Source of the DNA: Emticicia fluvialis
GTDB lineage: Bacteria > Bacteroidota > Bacteroidia > Cytophagales > Spirosomataceae
Reading direction: 5' to 3'
Length of the DNA: 64,000 nucleotides
NCBI RefSeq assembly: GCF_024793945.1
Contig: NZ_JANUSD010000010.1
Span: forward strand, 155,727 to 219,726
Every line of letters begins with the position of its first letter. Position 1 is the stretch's first letter. The position numbers were made by a program, and so were the translations under genes. Shown one piece after another: positions 8,602 to 14,929 of this stretch. The notes below the pieces were generated by a model. The model was given only the letters and a program-made list of their open reading frames with translations. It searched no databases and was not told the DNA's origin.

Positions 8602-9165
8602 TCATACTTTTAACAAGCCGCGGAAACCTCTGGCAGCGTAGTAAGAGTCAGCGCCGTTATGGTAGGTCCAGACATGATTATACCGGCTGTCGCCAAAGAT
8701 AGCCCCGCCGTGCTTTCTAACCGCATCGGGGGTAAGCAGCCAGCTTGAAGTTTTGGTATCAAATTTACCAAGGGTTTGCAAATGGCGATACTGTTCTTCA
8801 TTCAATAATTCAATGCCCATTTCCTCAGCCATATTTATGGCACTGTTGGCGGGTTTATACTCCTTTCTCGCGTTTAATGCCGGGTGGTCGTAGCAGATAC
8901 TCCGGCGGCCTTTCGGGCTTTCAGCCGAACAATCGCAGAAAATATATACGTCGGTATTGGCGTCGTAACCAATAACATCAGGCTCGCCTCCGGTTATTTC
9001 CATTTCGTTTAACGACCACAATTTATCAGCATCAACCTCCAGCTTCGCCCTTACAAGCTCCCAGCCTATTGCTTCATGCCGATTCTTATTTTTTTCAAAA
9101 CGGGTTTTCAGGGTTTTGAGTAGTTCGGTGCGTACTTCGGCTGGTAGTTCCTTTTTATTGCTCAT
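8602..9165 (-). CDS. DUF4256 family protein
   Basis: 187-residue soluble protein that I recognise as the DUF4256 family from its conserved blocks: near 60 (G-G-E-P-D-V-I-G-Y-D), near 77 (D-C-S-A-E-S-P-K-G-R-R-S-I-C-Y-D) and near 130-160 (K-T-S-S-W-L-L-T-P, G-G-A-I-F-G-D-S-R-Y). It ends with R-G-F-R-G-L-L-K-V. The family has no settled biochemical function. The nearest upstream gene is the RES toxin, ending 31 bp before its start, so read-through is possible. Confidence 0.82.
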   Translation of the reverse strand: MSNKKELPAEVRTELLKTLKTRFEKNKNRHEAIGWELVRAKLEVDADKLWSLNEMEITGGEPDVIGYDANTDVYIFCDCSAESPKGRRSICYDHPALNARKEYKPANSAINMAEEMGIELLNEEQYRHLQTLGKFDTKTSSWLLTPDAVRKHGGAIFGDSRYNHVWTYHNGADSYYAARGFRGLLKV

Positions 9166-9196
9166 GGGTTTTGCTGATTAAAGGTTGGATGGTAGT

Positions 9197-9655
9197 TTAC
9201 ATCAAAAGCCTCCTATCAAATGGAAATTTCTCAATTTTGCTTATCTCAATTCGATTAAAATCTTTATGATTAGGATTGATGAGCAGGTTAAAATCTCCTT
9301 GTGTAACGACAGAGGGGATTCGTAAAACACAATACTGGTTGCCATATACAAACTCATCGCCGAATTTCTGAGTAGATACCGGATGTGGAAAGTCTTTCCA
9401 GTTAGCCGGTAGTGCTGCCTCTGCCACCTCTATTATGGCTATATCATCCGGAATGTCAATACTTATCATCACATAATCTTCCGGCAGCGTAGCCCATGTA
9501 AAATGCACTGCCACTTCGGCCATAGCCAACGAACGGTTGGCAGCGGCGTAAATCAGTTCTACTCCTGCTGAATTCCACCTCGCCCCTTTCATGGCTGCCC
9601 CTTTGCCCGACAACGGACTGGCATGTTTCTCGCGTGAAAGTCGGTAAACTTCCAT
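9197..9655 (-). CDS. RES-domain toxin (NAD+-degrading type)
   Basis: RES-family toxin, 152 residues from M-E-V-Y-R-L-S-R. It contains Y-R-L-S near the N-terminus, the K-G-A-R-W-N-S-A-G block (about 21-29), the Y-A-A-A-N-R-S-L-A-M-A-E block with the Glu, and the late I-P-S-V-V ... N-L-L-I-N-P-N-H segment. These are the conserved Arg, Glu and Ser regions that name the family. Characterised RES toxins (MbcT, ParT) act on NAD+ or ADP-ribosyl transfer. The start was chosen because it lies 1 bp after the antitoxin stop, giving a tight two-gene module. Confidence 0.9.
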   Translation of the reverse strand: MEVYRLSREKHASPLSGKGAAMKGARWNSAGVELIYAAANRSLAMAEVAVHFTWATLPEDYVMISIDIPDDIAIIEVAEAALPANWKDFPHPVSTQKFGDEFVYGNQYCVLRIPSVVTQGDFNLLINPNHKDFNRIEISKIEKFPFDRRLLM

Positions 9656-9656
9656 G

Positions 9657-10142
9657 TTACACCAAAATACCGTGATTAATACGCACCAGCTCACTTATCA
9701 CCAATTCTTTGCCATAAGAATCGCGCAGCAATTCAATCGGCTTCTGGCTTCCAAGGGCATAATTGGGGGTATTGAGCCACAGACGCAACTTATCCATATT
9801 ACCGAAAACATCCAGCCCTACCTTTGTAACTTCAGCCAGTTCAATGATTTTCTCAGAATGTATTGGCTTGAAATGGTGATTGGTAGATGTTTTGTATCTC
9901 TGCAAAGACTTGGTAGAAATATCAAGAAAACCCGCCCAGTCAGTTTCTGAAAAAGGTGTGTAGTCCTGAATCAATCCGAAAAGTGAATAAGGAATACCTG
10001 CCCTTATGACCGCAATGATAAGCATTTTGTTGGCAAGGAAATCCTCATAAGTAACTGATTTAGTATCAATACGAGCCTGTTTCAGAAATGAAGTAATTTC
10101 TTTGCTGAGCTTAATTTCTATATTTGATTTTGCGGTTGTCAT
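9657..10142 (-). CDS. Xre/MbcA/ParS-type antitoxin (DUF2384)
   Basis: Antitoxin partner of the RES toxin, 161 residues from M-T-T-A-K-S-N. The N-terminal Xre-like part includes S-E-T-D-W-A-G-F-L-D-I-S-T-K-S-L-Q-R-Y (helix-turn-helix-like). The C-terminal part is the MbcA/ParS toxin-binding region, with D-V-F-G-N, W-L-N-T-P-N and the closing P-I-E-L-L-R-D-S-Y-G. Met codons further upstream (10160, 10208) fall in or beyond the palindromic operator and were rejected. Antitoxin first, toxin second is the usual order, and autoregulation through the palindrome at 10152-10190 is likely. Confidence 0.9.
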   Translation of the reverse strand: MTTAKSNIEIKLSKEITSFLKQARIDTKSVTYEDFLANKMLIIAVIRAGIPYSLFGLIQDYTPFSETDWAGFLDISTKSLQRYKTSTNHHFKPIHSEKIIELAEVTKVGLDVFGNMDKLRLWLNTPNYALGSQKPIELLRDSYGKELVISELVRINHGILV

Positions 10143-10151
10143 GGTTTTACA

Positions 10152-10190
10152 TTCAGACATTTGTCTGTAAATATACGACAAATGTCTGAA
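10152..10190. promoter_or_regulatory. Toxin-antitoxin operator, perfect 14-bp inverted repeat
   Basis: TTCAGACATTTGTC at 10152-10165 is exactly inverted at 10177-10190, with an 11-nt spacer. It starts 10 bp upstream of the antitoxin start and covers the -7 element, as expected for an autorepressed toxin-antitoxin operon. Confidence 0.85.
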
Positions 10191-10200
10191 TACGCAAATT
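10170..10200 (-). promoter_or_regulatory. Promoter of the RES/Xre operon
   Basis: On the minus strand, TTTG (10200-10197), 19 nt, then TATATTTA (10177-10170), one mismatch to TAnnTTTG. The -7 box lies in the spacer of the operator palindrome. Confidence 0.6.
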
Positions 10201-10207
10201 ATATACA

Positions 10208-10612
10208 CTATTTCTGCAAATCAATTACTTTTCTGCTGGCAGGTCTGAAATACCATGAGGTTACCGTAAGCACAACCAGTAGTATTGGCCCAAAGAAAGC
10301 CTCAAAGGTGGTGTCGCCTACGGCCAGGTGCGAAAACAGCGCGCCTGCCATGGTTACGAAGAATCCGGCATAGGCCCATTCTTTTACTACCGGGAATTTC
10401 GGCACGAGTACTGCTACCACACCGAGCAATTTCCAGACACCAATAATGGTAAGGAAGTATTCAGGGTACCCCAGATGGTTGAAAAGGTCTACCTCTTCTT
10501 TCAGGTGTATGAGCTGCACCACGCCGCTTGATACCATACCCAGTGATAGCCAGATGGTGGCTATCCAATAGATAATTTTGTTTCTTTTGGCTGCTTTTAC
10601 GGTTGTTTCCAT
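10208..10612 (-). CDS. DoxX-like membrane protein
   Basis: 134-residue integral membrane protein with four predicted helices (roughly residues 12-32, 53-70, 78-98, 105-123). It matches the DoxX-like family by length and by the P-E-Y-F-L-T-I-I-G-V-W-K-L-L-G segment. Members are small quinone- or redox-associated membrane proteins of uncertain function. The stop lies 8 bp beyond the right arm of the toxin-antitoxin operator, so the two units are close but the toxin-antitoxin pair has its own promoter. Confidence 0.85.
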   Translation of the reverse strand: METTVKAAKRNKIIYWIATIWLSLGMVSSGVVQLIHLKEEVDLFNHLGYPEYFLTIIGVWKLLGVVAVLVPKFPVVKEWAYAGFFVTMAGALFSHLAVGDTTFEAFFGPILLVVLTVTSWYFRPASRKVIDLQK

Positions 10613-10670
10613 TGTTGTAGCGTTTATGTAAGTAATGAATGCTAGGTAAATTAGGATGTCTTTTTAGTAA

Positions 10671-10738
10671 CAGCGAATGAATTCGCTGGCTATCAAAACA
10701 AAGGAGCATTTGTTATGTATTGTCGACTAAAGTCGGCA
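10671..10738. repeat. Paired short hairpins (REP-like doublet)
   Basis: Two separate palindromes: CAGCGAA-TGAA-TTCGCTG at 10671-10688 and TGTCGACT-AA-AGTCGGCA at 10721-10738. Similar doublets of different sequence occur at 56498-56543 and 63253-63298. They are intergenic, without T-runs, and are best read as dispersed repeats. Confidence 0.5.
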
Positions 10739-10751
10739 GTTCTAACTACAA

Positions 10752-11345
10752 TCAATCCTCCAACCCCTTCCCTTCCAGTATCTTCGGTATGAATTTTTCT
10801 ACCCTTGCCAGGCGGGTTGATGCCTGCTTTGCCTGCCCGAAATGAAACAGATATGCCTTTTGTCGCCCGGGTGTCAGGGCTTCAAATGCGGTTTTCAGGG
10901 CAGGGTTTGTATCCAGTTTTTGCTGAAACTCATCGGGTATGGTATAATCTGAGGTTTTTTTTAGAGTTACTTTCAATCCGGCCTTTTCAATTTCAATAGC
11001 TTCATAAATATGTGCTTTAATGATTGCCTCCTGCGTCGCTACCTCACTTAAACTGGTAAACCGCATTTGCCTTGCCGACTGCACGTTTGCTGTCTGCTGA
11101 ATCAACAGGCCGTCGGCATTGCCCATCAGAGCACCTTTAAAAAACAGTAGTGCGCAATAGTCTTTAAAGCCGTGTATCAGTACCACATTATTGCCCTGAT
11201 GCGTGTAACAGGGGCAGCCCCATTTCAAATCTTCTGCCAGCCCGCAGCCAAGGGCAAGGCTCCGCAGTTGCGCATACGCTGCCTTCCATTGGGTGGCTTT
11301 ATTGAAGAAAAAATCAACTTTGGGGTTTAGGTTACCTGCTTCCAT
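10752..11345 (-). CDS. YdeI/OmdA-like protein with DUF1801 domain
   Basis: 197 residues in two parts. The first is a DUF1801-like domain with the block E-D-L-K-W-G-C-P-C-Y and G-F-K-D-Y-C-A-L-L-F-F-K-G (about 38-90). The second is a C-terminal YdeI/OmpD-associated segment, E-F-Q-Q-K-L-D ... A-F-E-A-L-T-P-G-R-Q-K-A-Y-L-F-H (about 136-170). Biochemical role unknown. The start overlaps the end of the SRPBCC gene by 14 nt, so it is translated from the ArsR-SRPBCC-YdeI operon. Confidence 0.85.
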   Translation of the reverse strand: MEAGNLNPKVDFFFNKATQWKAAYAQLRSLALGCGLAEDLKWGCPCYTHQGNNVVLIHGFKDYCALLFFKGALMGNADGLLIQQTANVQSARQMRFTSLSEVATQEAIIKAHIYEAIEIEKAGLKVTLKKTSDYTIPDEFQQKLDTNPALKTAFEALTPGRQKAYLFHFGQAKQASTRLARVEKFIPKILEGKGLED

Positions 11346-11814
11346 CGGTTTTTTGTTGATTCATGATTTCCTGCAAGCGGCCGTGCGCCATATTCAGCCC
11401 GAACTCAAACGGCATTTTCAGTTGCAGGTCGCGCAATTCAACCGACCTGTAAATGATGTGCATGCTGAAAAGGCTGGTGGTATCGGTCAGTTTTTTAAAA
11501 TCCAGAAACTCAAGTGTTACATCAAAGGCGGCGTTATCCATCTGGAACGTGCGCACTATCCGTTGGTTGGGTTCAAAGGCATGAATAGTGCCATGCGCCT
11601 GAAACAGAATATTACCGGCGGCATCGGTAGTTCTGAAATGCCAGCCTCCATACTTGTGGTTATCCAGTTTCAGAACTTTATTGCCCATCCATTGTTCCAC
11701 AATTTCGGGTTCTGTATAGGCCTTAAATAGCAGGTCTACCGGCAAATCAAATTCCCGGGTAATCACAATCTCCTGCCTGCCTGCTTCGGCACTCACTTTG
11801 GTTTTACGTTCCAT
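11332..11814 (-). CDS. SRPBCC/AHSA1-family protein
   Basis: 160-residue START-like (SRPBCC) protein of the activator-of-Hsp90-ATPase-1-like group. It shows I-T-R-E-F-D-L-P-V-D-L-L-F-K-A-Y-T-E-P-E (about 17-36), the E-Q-W-M-G block, G-G-W-H-F-R-T-T-D and a C-terminal amphipathic helix. These proteins bind hydrophobic ligands; no specific ligand can be inferred. The stop-start overlap with ArsR at 11814 shows translational coupling. ArsR-SRPBCC pairs are a common bacterial arrangement. Confidence 0.88.
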   Translation of the reverse strand: MERKTKVSAEAGRQEIVITREFDLPVDLLFKAYTEPEIVEQWMGNKVLKLDNHKYGGWHFRTTDAAGNILFQAHGTIHAFEPNQRIVRTFQMDNAAFDVTLEFLDFKKLTDTTSLFSMHIIYRSVELRDLQLKMPFEFGLNMAHGRLQEIMNQQKTDGSR

Positions 11815-12143
11815 CAGGTATTATTTTTAGCTTGATACTGTTTCAGAATCGCCTCCAGTTTATTAAACCTTTCATCCCATATCTGGCGGAAAGGTTCTAT
11901 AAAGTCGGCAATCTCTTTCATTTTCTCCAGGTTAATTGAGTAATAAATCTCCCGTCCGCTTTGTTCCTGCGCCAGTAGCTCGCATTCAGTCAGTATCTGC
12001 AAGTGCTTCGAAACGGTTGGTCTGGCGGTATCAAAATTAGAGGCAATGGCCCCGGCTGTCATGGCTTGTGTGGCTACCAGAAGCAGTATGGCACGTCTGG
12101 TGGGGTCGGCTATGGCCTGAAAAACATCTCTTCTTAAGTTCAT
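11814..12143 (-). CDS. ArsR-family transcriptional regulator of the SRPBCC operon
   Basis: 109-residue winged-helix regulator. It has D-P-T-R-R-A-I-L-L-L (about 13-22) and the recognition region D-T-A-R-P-T-V-S-K-H-L-Q-I-L (about 38-51), then a beta wing with E-I-Y-Y-S-I-N. It lacks the Cys pairs of metal-sensing ArsR proteins, so the metal-independent SRPBCC-linked class is more likely. The 5' region has two GTAGC...GCTAC palindromes, consistent with autoregulation. Confidence 0.9.
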   Translation of the reverse strand: MNLRRDVFQAIADPTRRAILLLVATQAMTAGAIASNFDTARPTVSKHLQILTECELLAQEQSGREIYYSINLEKMKEIADFIEPFRQIWDERFNKLEAILKQYQAKNNT

Positions 12144-12146
12144 TGC

Positions 12147-12188
12147 GTAGCTATTTGACTACAAATATACGCGTAGCTATTTGGCTAC
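12147..12188. promoter_or_regulatory. Twin ArsR operators
   Basis: Two near-identical palindromes, GTAGCTATTTGACTAC (12147-12162) and GTAGCTATTTGGCTAC (12173-12188). They start 26 bp apart, flank the -7 box of the arsR promoter, and begin 4 bp from the start codon. Confidence 0.75.
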
Positions 12189-12193
12189 ACAAA
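12162..12193 (-). promoter_or_regulatory. Promoter of the ArsR-SRPBCC-YdeI operon
   Basis: On the minus strand, TTTG (12193-12190), 20 nt, TATATTTG (12169-12162): a perfect match to the Bacteroidota consensus. The 5' leader would be only about 12 nt. Confidence 0.8.
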
Positions 12194-12429
12194 TTTTTAC
12201 AGCTTTATTTTTGCTTTATTTCTTATCCATCGATTTATTTGGTTGTGGTTACTTTATCGAATGTTTTATTAGCCTCCAAATACCTCAAAGGCATTACCAC
12301 GCAACGAATCTGTTCTGCTGATAAACAAAATTTAATACATAATTGTATTGACTTAATTCCCTGACGCTTAACTTTATAACAGCAACTCAGAACATAACGG
12401 TACATCAATTCAATTAACCAACATAGACA
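12194..12429. other. Intergenic region between ArsR and katG
   Basis: AT-rich divergent spacer between the arsR promoter and the katG regulatory region. I see no coding signal; a 79-codon minus-strand frame across it has no recognisable domain and would run into the katG control region. Confidence 0.5.
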
Positions 12430-12451
12430 AAATCTATAAAACCATAGATTT
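12430..12451. promoter_or_regulatory. Candidate peroxide-regulator site upstream of katG
   Basis: Perfect inverted repeat AAATCTAT - 6 nt - ATAGATTT ending 7 bp before the katG -33 box. The CTAT...ATAG core resembles half of the long OxyR consensus, and the position suits an activator. Which regulator binds is inference. Confidence 0.5.
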
Positions 12452-12458
12452 ATTCGAT

Positions 12459-12489
12459 TTTGATTATTATACACAACCCCATACCTTTA
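12459..12489 (+). promoter_or_regulatory. katG promoter
   Basis: TTTG (12459-12462), 19 nt, TACCTTTA (12482-12489); one mismatch to TAnnTTTG. It predicts a leader of about 50 nt before the katG ATG at 12548. Confidence 0.65.
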
Positions 12490-12547
12490 CAGCATCAAAA
12501 ATTGATTTCAACATTATTCATTCAATCATAAAAACTTTTTAGATTCC

Positions 12548-14815
12548 ATGGAAAAAGAAACAGGAGATATCAGCAAATGCCCGTTCCATAACGGCACCCT
12601 GAAAAGCAACACAGGCGGTGGCGGCACCAGAAACCGCGATTGGTGGCCCAATCAGTTAAAGATGAATATTTTGCGCCAGCACTCGCAGTTGTCGAACCCG
12701 ATGGACAAAGATTTTAACTATGCCGAGGCTTTTAAAAGTCTTGATCTGGCAGCGGTGAAACAAGACCTGCACGCCCTGATGACTGATTCGCAAGACTGGT
12801 GGCCTGCAGATTTTGGTCATTACGGCCCTTTGTTTATCCGTATGGCGTGGCACAGCGCGGGTACCTACCGTGTTACAGACGGCCGCGGTGGCGGTGGCTC
12901 TGGCCAGCAACGTTTTGCGCCGCTAAACAGCTGGCCAGATAACGTGAGCCTTGATAAAGCCCGCCGTTTGTTGTGGCCTATCAAGCAAAAATATGGCAAT
13001 AAAATTTCATGGGCCGATTTAATGATTCTGACAGGAAACGTGGCGCTGGAATCGATGGGTTTTAAAACTTTTGGCTTTGCAGGTGGCCGCGAAGACGTAT
13101 GGGAACCGGAAGAAGATGTGTATTGGGGCTCTGAAACTACCTGGCTGGGCGGAGACCTGCGCTACGGGCATGGCTCTGAAGGTGTTGCCAAAGCGCATGG
13201 GGTGGTGTCGTCTGACGATAATGCCGATGGCAAAATTCATAGCAGAGATCTGGAGAATCCGTTGGCAGCGGTACAAATGGGCTTGATTTACGTAAACCCT
13301 GAAGGCCCCGATGGCAACCCCGACCCGATTGCAGCGGCTAAAGATATACGCGATACTTTTGGACGTATGGCCATGAACGACGAAGAAACCGTGGCACTGA
13401 TAGCCGGTGGCCACAGCTTTGGTAAAACACATGGTGCCGCCCCTGCCACCCACGTTGGCAAGGAGCCGGAAGCGGCCGACCTTGAACTGCAAGGCCTGGG
13501 CTGGAAAAGCAGCTACGGCAGCGGCGCAGGCCCAGATGCCATTACCAGCGGACTGGAAGTAATCTGGACAACCACCCCTACACAATGGAGCAATAATTTC
13601 TTTGAAAACCTCTTTGCCTTTGAATGGGAACTAACCAAAAGCCCGGCAGGCGCGCACCAATGGGTGGCCAAAAATGCCGATAACATTATACCGGATGCAT
13701 TTGACGGCAGCAAAAAACACCGCCCGTCTATGCTGACAACCGACCTTGCGCTAAGGTTTGACCCTGCTTATGAGAAGATATCACGCCGTTTTCTTGAAAA
13801 CCCGGATGCCTTTGCTGATGCTTTTGCCCGTGCCTGGTTTAAATTAACCCACCGCGACATGGGGCCACGTGCCCGTTATCTGGGCCCGGAAGTACCGGAA
13901 GAGATACTTACCTGGCAAGACCCGATTCCGGCAGTAGACCATGAGCTGGTAAATGAAAGCGATGTGGCTGCCCTGAAAGCAACCATTCTGGCATCGGGCC
14001 TGAGTGTTTCTGAGCTGGTTTCAACGGCCTGGGCTTCTGCTTCTACCTTCCGTGGGTCTGACAAACGCGGTGGTGCCAATGGCGCCCGCATCCGTCTGGC
14101 TCCGCAAAGATACTGGCAGGTAAACAACCCTGCGCAACTGCAAAAAGTGCTGGGCGTGCTGGAAGGCATCCGGAAGGATTTTCAGGCCGGTGGCAAGAAG
14201 ATTTCAATGGCCGACCTGATTGTGCTGGCCGGTGCGGCTGGTGTTGAGAAAGCGGCCAAAGATGCCGGACACGACGTAACCGCGCCATTTTCTCCGGGAC
14301 GCATGGATGCCACACAAGAGCAGACTGATGTAGAATCGGTAGGTTTCCTTGAGCCACTGGCTGACGGTTTCCGCAACTACCGCAAGGCGAATTTCAGGGT
14401 TTCAACTGAAGAATTACTGATTGATAAAGCCCAATTGCTGACACTCACAGCCCCTGAATTAACCGTTTTGGTGGGTGGTATGCGTGTGCTGGGTACTAAC
14501 TACGACGGCTCTAAACATGGCGTATTTACGCACCGCGTGGGTGAGTTAACAAACGATTTCTTTGTAAATCTGCTGGATATGAGCACGGCCTGGAAGGCGG
14601 CATCGGCAGATAAAGAGTTGTATGAAGGCACCGACCGCGCCACCGGCGACTGGAAATGGACTGCCACCCGCGCCGACCTGGTGTTTGGCTCGAACTCAGA
14701 ACTAAGAGCCATAGCCGAAGTTTACGGCAGCTCAGACGGACAAGCGAAATTCGTAAAAGACTTTGTAGCCGCCTGGACAAAAGTAATGAATCTGGACAGA
14801 TTTGATTTGGTTTGA
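12548..14815 (+). CDS. katG: Catalase-peroxidase KatG
   Basis: Bifunctional heme catalase-peroxidase that removes hydrogen peroxide; 755 residues, full two-domain length. The distal triad is Arg98, Trp101, His102 in R-M-A-W-H-S-A-G-T-Y-R. Tyr248 (G-L-I-Y-V-N-P-E-G-P) and Met274 (F-G-R-M-A-M-N) can form the Trp-Tyr-Met adduct needed for catalase activity. The proximal heme ligand is His289 in G-G-H-S-F-G-K-T-H-G. The C-terminal half is the degenerate heme-less copy. No signal peptide is seen, so it is cytoplasmic. A promoter, a peroxide-regulator-like palindrome and a terminator bracket it as a single-gene unit. Confidence 0.98.
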   Translation: MEKETGDISKCPFHNGTLKSNTGGGGTRNRDWWPNQLKMNILRQHSQLSNPMDKDFNYAEAFKSLDLAAVKQDLHALMTDSQDWWPADFGHYGPLFIRMAWHSAGTYRVTDGRGGGGSGQQRFAPLNSWPDNVSLDKARRLLWPIKQKYGNKISWADLMILTGNVALESMGFKTFGFAGGREDVWEPEEDVYWGSETTWLGGDLRYGHGSEGVAKAHGVVSSDDNADGKIHSRDLENPLAAVQMGLIYVNPEGPDGNPDPIAAAKDIRDTFGRMAMNDEETVALIAGGHSFGKTHGAAPATHVGKEPEAADLELQGLGWKSSYGSGAGPDAITSGLEVIWTTTPTQWSNNFFENLFAFEWELTKSPAGAHQWVAKNADNIIPDAFDGSKKHRPSMLTTDLALRFDPAYEKISRRFLENPDAFADAFARAWFKLTHRDMGPRARYLGPEVPEEILTWQDPIPAVDHELVNESDVAALKATILASGLSVSELVSTAWASASTFRGSDKRGGANGARIRLAPQRYWQVNNPAQLQKVLGVLEGIRKDFQAGGKKISMADLIVLAGAAGVEKAAKDAGHDVTAPFSPGRMDATQEQTDVESVGFLEPLADGFRNYRKANFRVSTEELLIDKAQLLTLTAPELTVLVGGMRVLGTNYDGSKHGVFTHRVGELTNDFFVNLLDMSTAWKAASADKELYEGTDRATGDWKWTATRADLVFGSNSELRAIAEVYGSSDGQAKFVKDFVAAWTKVMNLDRFDLV

Positions 14816-14839
14816 TAATAGTGGTTTTTGGAGAAACGA

Positions 14840-14866
14840 AAAGCAGCCTGATGGGCTGCTTTTTTT
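14840..14866 (+). terminator. katG terminator
   Basis: Stem AGCAGCC / GGGCTGCT with a TGAT loop followed by a run of seven Ts, 25 bp after the katG stop. Confidence 0.9.
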
Positions 14867-14929
14867 GTGGAGGGGGGGCAATCAAATATTCCAAGCGCAA
14901 TATCTATAAATCGCTTTTTCCATAACACA

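Noticed and set aside
12235..12474. 79-codon minus-strand frame between arsR and katG
   Set aside because: It covers the katG regulatory region, has no recognisable domain, and its composition is that of non-coding AT-rich DNA.
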